A stretch of DNA of 64,000 bases from Amaranthus tricolor (taxonomy: Eukaryota; Streptophyta; Magnoliopsida; Caryophyllales; Amaranthaceae): NCBI RefSeq assembly GCF_026212465.1, contig NC_080058.1, positions 15,182,140 through 15,246,139 of the forward strand, in the 5' to 3' direction. Shown here piece by piece: positions 22,501 through 33,658 of this stretch (positions are counted from its first letter, which is position 1; every line of letters starts with the position of its first letter). Below the pieces are notes generated by a model. It was given only the letters and a program-made list of their open reading frames with translations, was not told the origin of the DNA and searched no databases. The position numbers were made by a program, and so were the translations under genes.

Positions 22501-23174
22501 GGTTCTGGACATTGGGCTTACAAAGGTTAATAAAGACTTAAGTGAGCTTAATGCCAGATATAAGGAGCTGCAGGCTGAGCATATATCCCAGTCCAACTAT
22601 ATTCTTGAGCAACAAACGACTATTGCCAAAGATGTTGAGGAATCTGGCCGACTTCAAAGAGATTTGAAGAAGGTTCAAGATACTCTGGCTTCCGTTGAGA
22701 AATCTTCTGCCAAGAAGGATGAGGAAATATTGCATCTCAGATCTCAGCTTTCAGAATTGAAGTTCTGACAAGGACTTAAAGGGGACTGATTTATGTTGCA
22801 GGGAGTGATAAGAATAGACTTCGGGAGCAAATATCAGCTTTAGAAGCTAACATTTCAAAGCTGGAGATGGAGAAGAAACACCTTAAAGCCCAGGAGAGGA
22901 GGAAAGCAACTGATTACTTCCAATCCCAGTTTTAAACTCATCTAGCTACTGATAGGGCAAGGACCAAGGATGGTACACTCTGGCACACAATGAATGCATT
23001 TTATATTGCTTATCATGACCTGTAATGGCCTAAATTGTACCTTTCTTAGCTCTAGATACTCCGATAGCTCCAACCATTCCAATCCTTAGGGCCTAATACA
23101 AATCATCATCTAGCCAGGGAACTGATAGTTCTGCTCCTTCTGCTTCAACAACTCCTCCACCCAACAAGTCATGA
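19593..23174 (+). pseudogene. antisense multi-exon gene of the Tat element (coiled-coil protein, unknown function)
   Basis: Plus-strand exons run opposite to gag-pol. The first exon opens MGSSKTSLNELTFDFSKE and contains aromatic-rich segments (NGWPQLQWTDPIIPPSL, FTPFDLEGFSDTM). Later exons give KLPLTLNRFKSLFKLDGN, then HLYWMCVSCLPVPIKNYKQ with a Lys-rich stretch, an acidic Glu/Val/Pro-rich region, and a long coiled coil (22241-22765, for example ARYKELQAEHISQSNYILEQ), ending PPPNKS-stop. Splice-like breaks with GT...AG are at about 20040-20127, 20458-20532, 21128-21210, 21444-21530, 21924-21998 and 22166-22240, five of them 75-87 bp long. In-frame stops (for example near 20299, 20802 and 21274) show decay. 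Antisense ORFs are known in Tat elements. I do not know this protein's function. Confidence 0.65.
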
Positions 23175-23355
23175 ATTTTTATTTTTCTACTTTGGTTAAT
23201 ATTTGGAATCTTTGCCAATTTTGTTGTATGTTGAAGACTTCCAGTTGCTGTAATTATATCTTTTTAATTAATGAAATGACATTTCTAACGACTTTAATAA
23301 TGATTTTACTTTATGCATTTCTTATGAATTGATAATATTTCTGGATACAAACTCT

Positions 23356-23411
23356 CATGACTTGAAGAGGTATCTGACCATTAAGTTCACATGACTTGAA
23401 GAGGTATCTGA
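23356..23411. repeat. 34-bp direct duplication in the 3' region of the Tat element
   Basis: CATGACTTGAAGAGGTATCT begins at 23356 and again at 23390. Confidence 0.7.
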
Positions 23412-23480
23412 ACAAATAACTCATCAAGTTTCTTTTTGATATTGTGCTGCCAGATAGCTATTTCCTTCTTCAAATGCTGG

Positions 23481-23604
23481 CATATGTTTCCTGAACTCTA
23501 TCAAATTCCCACATATGTTTGTTGTACTCTGTCAGATCTCCACATATGTTTCTTGAACTCTGTCAAGTTTTCACATATGTTTCCTTAATCTCATCAAACA
23601 CTTT
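23481..23604. repeat. 31-bp tandem repeat, four copies
   Basis: Units begin with CATATGTTT at 23481, 23512, 23543 and 23574, an exact 31-bp spacing. Each continues with a variant of CTTGAACTCTGTCAAGTTTT. Degenerate partial units (CTCATCAAACACTTTCC) extend to about 23630. The array lies between the antisense gene and the integrase end, in the sense 3' untranslated region. Tandem repeats there are a known habit of Tat elements. Confidence 0.8.
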
Positions 23605-24050
23605 CCTAAATCTTATCAAGCACTTTTCTTTATCTGTCTCTTATCCCCCAAACTTTTAAAGTATTTTCATGAAAGAAAAATGCTTAAAATATTTTTATTT
23701 TCTGGGTTGTTATGAATTACTTGCGTCTTCCCTTCTGTCTGATATCTTTTTCAGACTTTTCCCGGGTTCCTTAGTCATAAAACCAGGGCTTCCCCATGAA
23801 CTCAGTTGGGCCCCTTAACTATCAAAGCCAGGGCTTTCCTATTAAGTTCTTTTTCATCCTTCTACTATTCATTCACTTTATATGACGTAAAATGTTACAT
23901 AAATTCTTACATAATTGTTTGAAAAATGTCTATGTTTGTATATATTGAATATTTCTATTCTATTTACAAATGAATGATTACAAATAAATTTTACTTCTAT
24001 ACATAGTATCTTTTCCACATTTTAATGTTCTATTTATGTCTTAATGATTC

Positions 24051-25333
24051 TCCATTAGATGTCTGCAGCTTGTACATTCCATTGTCACAATCTTTTGAGA
24101 TTATTTAAGGGCCCTCCTATTTTTCTGACAACTTTTCGTGTTCATTTTTCTGGGTGGCCTTTGCATTTCTGAGAACTAAATCCCCCATTTGGAATGATCT
24201 GTGTTTGACGTTTATATTGTATAATCTGAAAATTCTGTTTTGGTAGGGTGCCATCTTCCATGGTGCATTTTCTCTTACTTCATCTATTAATTCTAGATCC
24301 AGAAGTCTGGATTCCTGGTTTTGTTCCTAACGCAAATGCTTGACTCTTATGGTTTGCACCCCCATTTCAACTGGCAGGAGTGCTTCTGAACCATAAACTA
24401 ATCTGAATGGTGTTGTTCTCAATGACCACAAGGCATCGTAAATTTCGTCTACCCATCTGGCTTTTGCATATTCCAGCTTTTCTGCTATCCATATAAGATC
24501 TATTTGTTTGCTGCTTCAACCTGTTCGTTGCAGTGTGGATTGCATACCAATGAATATGCCACTGCGATTTTGAAATCTTCTAGATACTTTCTCAGTGTTG
24601 CACAATCAAATTGAGTTCCATTATCAACAGTTAGGACTCTTGGTAGTCTAAATCTGGTAATAATGTTCTACCAGATGAATTTTTCCACCTTTCTAGATGT
24701 GATCGTTGCAAGTGATTCAGACTCTGCCCATTTTTTGAAATAATCAATAGCCACAATCAAAAACTTCTTACCCCTTACTGCCAGCTTAAATGGTCCTAGA
24801 AGATCCAATCCCCACTGAGCAAATGGGACTAGGTTTTGGATGTATTTTAATTTAGATGTTGGCTGAATGATGTTTGGTGCAAACTTCTAACACTTCTCAA
24901 ACTTCTGGACTAGGTATCTGGCATCTTCAGTCGCTGTTGGCCAATAATAACCAATTCGGATGGCTTTGTGTGCCAGATTTGTGGCTCCTAGATGATGGCC
25001 GCAACACCCTTCATAAAGTTCTCTCAAAATGTAATCAGCCTCAGATGGTGTCACACATTTTAGTAATGGTCTATTTTTGGCCTTTTTGTATAGTTCTCTG
25101 TCTACCATGCAAAACTGTAATGATTTTAACATCAGCTTTCTGGCAAGAATTGGGTCTGCTGGGAGATCTCCTATTTCTTTATACTGGATGATGTCTCTGA
25201 TCCAATCCGAAATGTCATTATTACCAACATTAAAGAACAATGTTGCATCTTCATGAATTGCACTTAAAGATTTTACCTCCACTAGGTCTGATCTTTTCAA
25301 ATTATGCATGCTTGAACTTCCCAGCTTAGACAA
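24051..25333 (-). pseudogene. Tat-element integrase
   Basis: The open segment 25333-24887 encodes the region after RNase H and the integrase zinc-binding domain (SEADYILRELYEGCCGHHLG, KAIRIGYYWPTATEDA). Continuing in broken frames, the catalytic core reads WGLDLLGPFKLAVRGKKF (first Asp), LTVDNGTQFD (second Asp) and NEQVEAANK (Glu). It joins the DNA copy to the target. Numerous stops follow the core, and similarity fades near 24050. Confidence 0.85.
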
Positions 25334-26998
25334 TGCATCTGCCTGCTCATTCTGGGATCTGGGTAGTCTTTCAACATGAACTGCCTCAAATTCTGAAATT
25401 AGCTCCTTTGTTTTTTACAAATATTTCTGCATGTTAGCATCTCTGGCTTCATATTCTCCCAGAATCTAGTTTACCACCTACTAGGGTTGATATTTGACTC
25501 CCAGTCCGTTCAGCTCCACAGCCCACTTTACCAGTCTTCTAGATCTTGCAATCTTCTCAAATTTTTCTCTAAAAGGAGATCTGTTAAGACCACTACTTGA
25601 TGAGCGTCAAAGTAAGGTCTCAATTTTCTGGCAGCAACAATCACAGCGTAAGCTGCTTTCTCTATCATTGAGTATCTAGTTTCAGCATCTAGTAACACTT
25701 TACTTACAAAGTATATTGGGAGTTGAGTTTTAATTTCCTCCCTGATCAATGCTGCACTTACTGTCAGCTCGGTTGTTAATATATACAAGTATAACGTTTC
25801 ACCTATTATCGGTGTTACTAGAGTTGGCAGACTATGTAGGTGTTCTTTTAATTGCCTGAAAGCTTGACTTTGCTCTTCACCGCATTCAAAACTTTTGTTT
25901 CCTTTTTAAACTTTGAAAAACGACATTGTTCTTATAGCTGACTTGTAGATAAATCTGGAAAGGGTTGTCATTCTTCCAGTTAGCTTCATCACTTCATGTC
26001 TGTTCTTTGGTTCTACCAGATCAATTACTGCTTGAACATTCTCTAGATTTGCATCAATTCCTCTCTGGCTAACTAAATAGCCCAAAAATTTCCCAGACGT
26101 AATCCCGAAAACACACTTTTTGGGATTAATTTTCATTTTATATTTTCTCATATTATCAAATGTTTCCTATAAGTCTATTATCATCTCTTCTTCTATTTTG
26201 TTTTTTATAATTGAATCATCCACGTATACTTCTAAATTTCTACCCCTCTGTTTTTTTGAAAATTTGTCTATCAACCGTTGATAGGTTGCCCAGCCATTCA
26301 TTAGACCAACATGCATCATAATGTAATTAAACACCCTTGATGAGCATATAAATGTCGTTTTTTCTTTATCAGCAGGGTCCATGAAAATTTGATGATAACT
26401 AGAAAATGCATCCATACAAGATAATAAGGCATATCCAGCAGTTGAATCAACCAGCTGATCTATCCTAGGCAAAGGGTAAAAATCTTTTGGACAACATTTG
26501 TTTAAGCTGGTAAAATCTATACACATCCTCCACTTCCCAGGCTGGGGCTTCTTCACCAAAACAACGTTCCCCGGCCATTCAAGGTAAAGGCATTCTTCAA
26601 TGAACCTAGCATCCAACAACTTTTAAACCTTCTCTTCAATTATTTTATCTTTTTCTGGATTGAAGTTCCTCTTTTTCTGTTTGATTGGCTTAACCTCTTC
26701 ATAAACATTGAGTTTATGAGTGACAATTTATGCCTGGCATGTCAGCTGTTGAATAGGCAAAAAAATTTGCGTTCTGCCTCAAAACTTGAATCAGATGAAG
26801 ACGAACGTGGGGATCCAGAATTCCTCTGATTCTGACAGTCTTATCAATCCCTTCGATCAGGGATACTTCTTTTATCTCCTGATGGTCGATCTCCATTTGT
26901 AGGGTACTCTTCATAACATTCTCATCCTTAGAAGGTTTGGGATCAATTTCAACAGATTTTTGAGTCCTAGACTCAAATAAAGATGCAACAAATTTCAT
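25334..26998 (-). pseudogene. Tat-element reverse transcriptase and RNase H, with a deleted second RNase H
   Basis: Segment 26998-26714 is the pre-RT linker ending NANFFAYSTADMPGI. Segment 26619-26167 holds the fingers and palm (GKWRMCIDFTSLNKCCPKD, PLPRIDQLVDST) and the catalytic YVDDSIIKN. Segment 26151-25906 holds KCVFGITSGKFLGYLVSQRG. Segment 25788-25528 is RNase H (PIYFVSKVLLDAETRYSMIEK). Then KWAVELNGLGVKYQP runs almost directly into VVN-ILGEYEARDANMQKYL and PRSQNEQADALSKLGS. That is the C-terminal part of the archaeal-type RNase H typical of Tat elements, so roughly 100 residues of its N-terminal half are missing. Several frameshifts are present. Confidence 0.87.
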
Positions 26999-27059
26999 TT
27001 TTTTATTGGGCCTTTTCTCTTTTTCTATTTGTTTTTTCTATCCCTTTTTCTTTATCTTT

Positions 27060-27600
27060 TGTGGCACAGTGCTTTCTTTATTTACAAGGTTGCAAGACCT
27101 AGCCATTTTCTGGTTTCCTCTAGCTCTTCCCACTCTACCAACTTAACCCACAAAGAGTAAGGTTTCATGATGGGTAGAAGGAATGCTAGTTATTGCAACA
27201 GTTAACTTCCTTCCCAGAATACAGTTGTATCTGGTTGAAGCATCAATAACATAAAATTCCTAGAGTACTGTGATTGTAACCCCTTGTTTATCTGTCATTA
27301 TTACAAGTAGAGTTATTTTCCCTTCTGCCTGCACTGACTCCCCTGAGAATTCTACGATGGGAGTGGAAGACCTCTTCAGAACTTTATCTTCTAGATCCAT
27401 TTAGTCCTAGCAAGATTTGTAAATTACGTTTACCTCGGCACCACTGTCTAGCAAAACCCTACGCACAGATTGATCAGCTATATCTACGACCATCACCAAA
27501 GGATCTAAGTGAGGATATGATACCCCTCTACAGTCCTCCTTGGTAAATGTCATATCTAGCACAGATGGCGGTTCCTCCTGCTTTATAACCTCCATTAACT
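27060..27600 (-). pseudogene. Tat-element aspartic protease
   Basis: The open segment 27595-27407 contains the catalytic motif VLLDSGAEVNVIY (DSGA). After a stop at 27407 the same region continues in frame-broken form with RYNCILGRKLTVAITSIPST, the family's ILGR-x-L block. It processes the Gag-Pol polyprotein. Confidence 0.8.
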
Positions 27601-27779
27601 CTAATCTAGGAGCAGTTGCTGCTCTCAGAAGAGCTTCAGAATCTGTTGTCCTAGATTTCTGGAATATAACAAAAATTTCCTTCTTTTTCTTCTGTACAGG
27701 TTCCTCATCAATTCTAACTTGTCCTGCTCCTCTGGATCCGCTCTCAAATTTTCTTTTTGTGGAATCCCTCTCTTTTTTT

Positions 27780-28671
27780 GTATTTCTGGAAATAACCCCT
27801 TTGAATTAAATCTTTAATGTTATTCATTCAAGACTTACAGTGCTCTGTCCAGTGTCCTGGACATTCATAGAATTTGCAATATACTTCTGGGTTCTTTCCA
27901 ACCAGCTTCCTCTAGATGGGGAGCTGCAATTTCGTATCATCTTTATATAGATTGAAAATTTTTGGCTTGGACTCCTTTAACGTTGTGTAGTTAGTGTAAT
28001 TATGGAGCCCTAGCACATCCAAATCTTCCGTTCTCACTAGCTTTTTTCCTCTATCATTCATTTCTGCTGGCTTTCTTGTCTTTATACAACTTTTTACCTT
28101 TTGCTCCTAGTGTATGCTCCTAGTAAATGCTTTAAAATCTTTAAGTTCAATATCAACATGAGACTGTGCATACTCTATGACCTTTTTCATGGTCTTCAGG
28201 TAGGTCTACTGATTGCTGAATTTTAACACCTCACTCTCATGCCTTTTAGAGTTTAAGCCCTGCCTGAAAGCGAAGGTTAAGATGTTTTCTTCTAGATTCA
28301 ATACCTAAAGACATTCTATGTCAAATCTGGAGAAGTATTTCCTCAACGATTCATCCTTCCCCTTCCTAATAGTCATCATCTTAATAGTCTACTTTGTTCT
28401 GGAAGTCCTTGATGAGAAATAACTTTTGAATTTCACTGCCAGCTCATTTAAACATGAAATTGAACCATCTGGGAGGCTCTGAACCCATTTTTGTGCAGTC
28501 TTTGTCAGGGTCATGATCAAGTTTTTGCACCAGCTAGCATCAGTGTGGTTGTCCATGTCCATCTCTTTGTTGAATGCTGCCAGATGGGCATTTGGATAGG
28601 TTTCTCCTTTGTAAGTCAGGTGAGACGGGAATTTTAATCATTTTGCTGGCAACACATCAATCTCTAGAATG
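27780..28671 (-). pseudogene. Tat-element Gag, C-terminal part
   Basis: In a frame broken by several stops the minus strand gives WCKNLIMTLTKTAQKWVQSL, RKYFSRFDIECL and FRQGLNSKRHESEVLKF, the Gag core. A degenerate zinc-knuckle-like YCKFYECPGHWTEHC follows near 27840-27885. Its N-terminal continuation lies at 30187-31060, beyond a solo LTR inserted at 28677. Confidence 0.78.
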
Positions 28672-28676
28672 AAGGG

Positions 28677-30181
28677 TGTTGGACCTCTTGAGTTTTGATG
28701 ATGACTACACTTTATTTAAACAAATATGTTTTTAGAGATTGTGTGCAGGTCGATATCCGGTCGTGATTATGATCGTTGATAGTACCTATGACTTGGTTCA
28801 TGGAAATGTACGTGTCAAAAGGATCCGAAAGATGTTAGAAGAAGTATATCGCTTAGGATGTAAAATGGAGACAGCAGGTCTACTGTTCCTAAGTTGGATG
28901 TTCTAACAAAACTGGAAATTGGAGAGAGCGCACTGTTCCTGAACTGGAGTCAGCCTACGTTAACTGGAAATTTTGGTTATTTATTTATAATTATTATTTT
29001 TAGTTAATGTACTGAAATTAATTTGTTGCATTTATTTATTATAGTTAATTGGCAAAAAGTTTTCTAAAAATTACTTTACGTATGAGTCTCTAAATAAAGA
29101 TCCTTTATTTTAGGATCTATATTTAGTAAATATTGGATTTGCTAAATATAGGAATAGCTGTTGTTGAAAAAGTCTTTGCTATTATTTTTAACCGGTCTTT
29201 ATCTTAGAAAATAGGTTATCATTTCTATAATTAACCATTCCTATTAAGTATAACCGTTTCTATAAATAGCATAAAAGTTCCAACAGTTATTATGGGAACA
29301 GGAACTGTTGCTGAAGAAACTGCTGCTTAAGGGAACAGAACGTATTATTAGGGAACAGCGGTTATTGTTGTTTTAAACGTATACTTGATTTATTCAAGTC
29401 TTGTGGAAATAACCGTCTGGTAGTTTAATCCACATTATTCCCATGATTATTTTGGATAAGATATAATGGGTTGGAATATTCCTTTTTATTAGGGATTTTA
29501 GCTCTATAAATAGTGGACTCAGTTATTCTTCAAAACTTGCCTTAGTTTGAGCCATTAAATCATACGTAATTTTGGGAGAATTTTTACAAGAAAATTTTGT
29601 TTTAAAAATGCCAATTAATTTATAATATTTTCTTGTGCAACTTATTGATTTTATTTTTAGAGAATTTTTATCCTTTTGTAAGGTTTTTTTTAGAGAATCT
29701 TTGTAACTAGACTTGGGTGAGTCTAGGGGGAATTAGAATGCTTCTAGTGAAGCTAGAGAAGAGAATAGCTTTGAGTAAAGCTAAGGACATAGCTTTTAGT
29801 GAAGCTAGTGTGGAGTTTAGCTTTTAGTGAAGCTAAGTTTGTTGCTTTGAGTGAAGCAATTTGAGGGAGAAGTTGGCCTAGTTGATGCGCTTCAAGTGAA
29901 GTAAGATGTTTAATGTAATTGTAACGAGTTGCCTTAAACATAGTGGAGAATTTAGAAATCCCGAGGGGTCGTGGTTTTTCCTTCTGTTTAGGCCCAGAAG
30001 GTTTCCACGTAAAAATCGTTTGTCTCTTTTAATTATTTCGCTCTAAGTTTAAGCTTTATTTATTTTATTCAATTCCGCAAAAATAGGGCAAAAACGCTTA
30101 AACTAGTAACAACAACAATTCACCCCCCCCCCCCCCCCCCCCCCCCTCTTGTTGCTGTTCCCGTTCCTAATTGAGTCTACA
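28677..30181 (+). mobile_element. solo LTR of a SIRE/Maximus-like Ty1/copia element inside Tat gag
   Basis: The 1505-bp insert starts TGTTGGACCTCTTGAG and ends CCTAATTGAGTCTACA. It is flanked by perfect AAGGG duplications (28672-28676 and 30182-30186). The start TGTTGGACC, the TTTTGATGATGACTACAC block and the terminal AATTCACCCCC...CTTGTTG block are as in LTRs of SIRE-type plant copia elements. No internal region is present. It also contains short tandem units (AGCTTTTAGTGAAGCTA variants, 29755-29900) and a 24-base C run. Confidence 0.9.
30123..30146 (+). repeat. homopolymer C(24)
   Basis: An unbroken run of 24 C near the 3' end of the solo LTR. The length may be affected by assembly. Confidence 0.95.
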
Positions 30182-30186
30182 AAGGG

Positions 30187-31060
30187 AGTTTTCCCAAAAA
30201 AAATCTTATTTTTTTGATTTTCTAGGACTTTTGGAGGTATGTACTTTAGGGAATGTACTTCTGGCTACATAATTTCTCCTTTAGGGAATGTACTTCTGGC
30301 TGCATGCTTTCTGCCACATGTATAGATTTTTCGCCAGCCTACGCATTGCAAAATTCTTTCTGTCTTCTTTGCCTTCCCTGAATTCTCTTATTCTCTTATT
30401 GTTGCCTGAGAATCTGTCTTTGGATAGACTGTTTCTGTCCACCCTTTTTGTATATGTGTCCCTTACTGGGACAAAATTCTAAGATTATATGGGGACCTGT
30501 ACCAGGCATATTTCTTTTCTGGATGCGATTCTCTCTCAACTTCAAAATGAACACTTTTATTTTTACGGGAGCCCAATTGAATTGACTTTCTTGCCATCTG
30601 TCTTTGACTAGAAAGAGGAATGTATGATTCATCTTCCTCCTCCCGTCCTTTCTCAGAGCAAATCTGCTCTCCCTATGATAGGGTAGCATATTCCCTTCTA
30701 GTTTTGATAGCATTAGCCAGTGCAGTTGCTAGCAGGACTAAAGTATCTCTAGTCAAAGTAAATTGAGGCTGTACTGCCCCAACTTATTGTGTCTCTGGAG
30801 TTGCTTTAGGTGTCTGGGAGGTCGACACAATTTGTTGCTCTCTTTGAGAGCTTTGTGACTGCCTCAGAGACCGTCTTTCATCTACCCTTCTTTGTATCAT
30901 ATTATCATTTTCAGCAGATCTCCTTTTTTGTGATCTGCTTCTGTGAGGTTTACTCCCTCTGGACTGGTCGGTGTTCTAGCTCTGATTCTGTCAACTGCTC
31001 GGTATCTTTTCTTATTGAAAATTCTTAAGATATCTTTTTGGCTAAGAAAGAAAAACTTGC
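30187..31060 (-). pseudogene. Tat-element Gag, N-terminal part
   Basis: Minus-strand reading gives a basic, Ser/Arg/Gln-rich start region (SRSQKRRSAENDNMIQRRVD), then RDTLVLLATALANAIKTRRE, then SQRQMARKSIQLGSRK before the junction with the solo LTR. The frame carries stops. It starts about 100 bp inside the 5' LTR. Confidence 0.6.
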
Positions 31061-31109
31061 CCTCCTTCTAGCGCTAAATTGTTCCTGTTTGGCTTTGCAG
31101 GACAATTTA

Positions 31110-31982
31110 TGAAAACCCTAATCCCTTGATTTAAAGAGTTAATTGCTGGTGGAAGTCTGTCTTTGTTATCTTGCCATGTTAAGCGATAAGATCACCTGAG
31201 AAGATGGTTGTACCTGTAAATTGCAACCAGGGGTTAGTAGGGCCCAGAACGTTCTTCCGGGGACCCACTCCGACGCCCAAGTTAGTATCAGTCTGAGACA
31301 AATTGCCTAATAGGTCTTTCCAGGATCACAGTGGCTACAAGGTGGATTAACGCTTAGGACTTGTTTAGACGTGAGGTGTTTATGATAATCTGACAAATGC
31401 TCTATTGAAAATTAATTGTAATCACTCTCTTGGATATATAATTGTGTTATCAATGTTCTTTTGAAAATAAATATGGGTCCTTGAAATTCAGTTGTAATAA
31501 CTCTTTAACAATTAATTACTTTGAGTTCTTTGTATCTCTCTCGATAGTAGAATTTTGTTACCTCATTTATGTGCTCCTTGAAAGTATTTATAGCCCATCA
31601 TTGTGCATGTAGAACATTCATTCTATTATTTCATTAATCCCCAAAATTCCCTTGCATGTCACTGTTGTTGTCCTTGACGAGTCAAGTTCTCCTTTACTTT
31701 GGTTATTTTTCCTTTATTTTATATGGCGATCTTTGCTTCTTCTATTAACACGTGTTCCACTAACTTGTAATAATCTTCAATAATGGACAAGTGTCTTCCA
31801 ATCGCACGTGGCCTTCTCATGCACTAATACTTCTAATGCACGTTCGATGCTTCTTCAACCCTCCTAGATAAATGTTGCCAGATTTCCTTCTAATCTTATT
31901 AATTTCTCCCAGATTAACGTTAATTTGTTCCTCCCAATAGCTTTCTGCCATAATTACTTATGATTTATATTTTACATATACA
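31110..31982 (-). repeat. 5' LTR of the Tat element
   Basis: The 873-bp plus-strand sequence starts TGAAAACCC and ends ATATACA. It is the uninterrupted partner of 16088-18925. Minus-strand sequence just inside it (CAATTTAGCGCTAGAAGGAG) looks like the element leader. I could not name the priming tRNA. Confidence 0.87.
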
Positions 31983-32333
31983 ATGTTGAAAAAGAATGTT
32001 GATTTGAGATATATATTCATTTAGGTTTATTAATAGTCAAGTTATTGATATTTTTTTTCTACATTTTTCCTACAGGGGTTAGTTATTATTAATAAATAAT
32101 ATAAGGATAAATAAGCATTCATAATTTGATATGTAAGAGAAATAAATCAGAGATTACAAAATCATTATACCTGCAGTATATTAGCTTAGAATGAAACCTC
32201 ATAATTCTCATCATGAGCTCTAAATAATGATACAAATTTATATGCAAAATGAATGGATTAATAAGGAGTTCAAAAGAAATTTGAAACCGAAAATTTGTTG
32301 ATCTTTCCAACCTCTTGAATGTAACAAATTTTT
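31983..32333. other. AT-rich intergenic DNA
   Basis: Nothing recognisable. Confidence 0.4.
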
Positions 32334-32646
32334 AACAACCTGTTTGATAATCGGTACTAAATGGTGTGAATAGTAATGAAATCTTAATGTAATTTTAGAA
32401 AAAATATATCTTGACAAATTTAATGACCATACTAATTCTCATTCAACAATCACATTTTCTTCACAAAATTCATTGTAATTCATTACCACTTGAACATGTG
32501 GTATATAGGTGGTAGTGGAAGATTATGGACCAAAAACTTTCTTACGATCAAATTTTCATTACCATGATAATGATATAATATATATCATGAAAATTATAAC
32601 TACAAATTATTTCTAGTACCATCAATTAACACCATTAACCAAATGA
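32334..32646. repeat. possible MITE with imperfect terminal inverted repeats
   Basis: The left end reads TTTGATAATCGGTACTAAATG. The right end read on the opposite strand gives TTTGGTTAATGGTGTTAATTG, alignable with small gaps. The interior is AT-rich and non-coding. No clean target duplication was found. Confidence 0.4.
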
Positions 32647-33658
32647 ACAGTAAAAGATATAGAAAAATAAGTGACAATACTTGTTTTCCTTCAAAATTTC
32701 CTAGTAACATCAAGGTTTCAATTTATTTAAAGCTTAACAAAAAAGACAAATATACACTTCCGTTACCCATCAATTTGATGACTTTAACCCCCTCCCTATT
32801 GAGCCGCCCAATGAACCCCCTTCCTCTAGGTGTTCAGTCGAAGTCTAGTGTGGATGAGTGGGTTGCTAGTTGTCAGGCTGTCTTGTAAATTTTGAGGCTC
32901 CTGTGTCAAATTTATAGTATAAACCCTTACTATTAAAAAAACAAATCAAAATACTAAAATACAATAAAATCTCTCAATTGATTACAATTGATACTATTTG
33001 GCTCTTTATTACTTGTTTACTCTCGTGTAAAATAGTATATATGTGTTTGCAGTAATTGAAATAATAAATCAAATAAGTATAAAAATGGATTTTTAGGACC
33101 CTTCTGATAATGAGGCCCTATACGGTGGACTGCTTTGCACATGTTAATAGACGACCATGCTAGTTGTGGACGATGACCAGTTTGTCTAAACGTAGTATTC
33201 ATTTGAATTTGCTTCTTTGTTAAATATCTAATATAACATGTTATGGCAGCTCTTTTTAGCAGGTTAGCTTCCGAAATGTGACAATGGTCTAAGTCCATAA
33301 AACAATTATTAACATCAAATAATGAACAACAAAGTAAATTAAATAGAGAACATTGAGGAATATTCACCCTACTTCATATGCTTGACATTCTTGGATAAAC
33401 ATGTGATTCTTTTGTTAAATAGCTCTACAAGTAATCAATCCAAGAAAACTATAACCTTTTGCTAACATATCAAGAAGCGAGAATCAATTGGCAAAACAAA
33501 TCCATTCAACAAAAACTCAATTAAATCAAAAGGAATATAACAAAAAAGTAAGAAATACAACAAAAATTCAAGTCAATTGTTGTCAAAATAATTTGGTGGA
33601 ATAGTTTAAAATGAAAAATTTTACCATGGAAGTAAATCAATAACCATAAGATATATAT
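32647..33658. other. intergenic DNA, no supported gene
   Basis: A 116-codon minus-strand ORF at 33017-33367 has no recognisable domain and a Cys/His/Leu mix typical of chance reading. The rest is AT-rich. Confidence 0.4.

Larger units (their letters stand above)
23175..24050 (-). other. 3' untranslated region of the Tat element
   Basis: Apart from the tandem repeats there is a second loose duplication near 23765-23850 (AAACCAGGGCTTCC and AAGCCAGGGCTTTCC). No gene is visible. Confidence 0.5.
16088..31982 (-). mobile_element. Tat-lineage Ty3/gypsy retrotransposon with an antisense gene, split by two solo LTRs
   Basis: The paired LTRs are 16088-18925 (interrupted) and 31110-31982, about 875 bp each. 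Between them the minus strand carries gag, protease, reverse transcriptase, RNase H, remnants of a second (archaeal-type) RNase H, and integrase, in gypsy order. The second RNase H places it in the Tat group (Ogre/Retand/TatII-III). Between integrase and the 3' LTR is a 4-kb region with tandem repeats and a multi-exon gene on the plus strand. Removing both nested solo LTRs leaves about 12.4 kb. All sense genes are frameshifted. The outer target duplication could not be settled. Confidence 0.87.

Noticed and set aside
23481..23604. CRISPR-like array
   Set aside because: The repeats are directly adjacent tandem units without spacers, within a plant retrotransposon.
33017..33367. 116-codon minus-strand ORF as a gene
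   Set aside because: No recognisable motif, implausible composition, no supporting neighbours; treated as chance.
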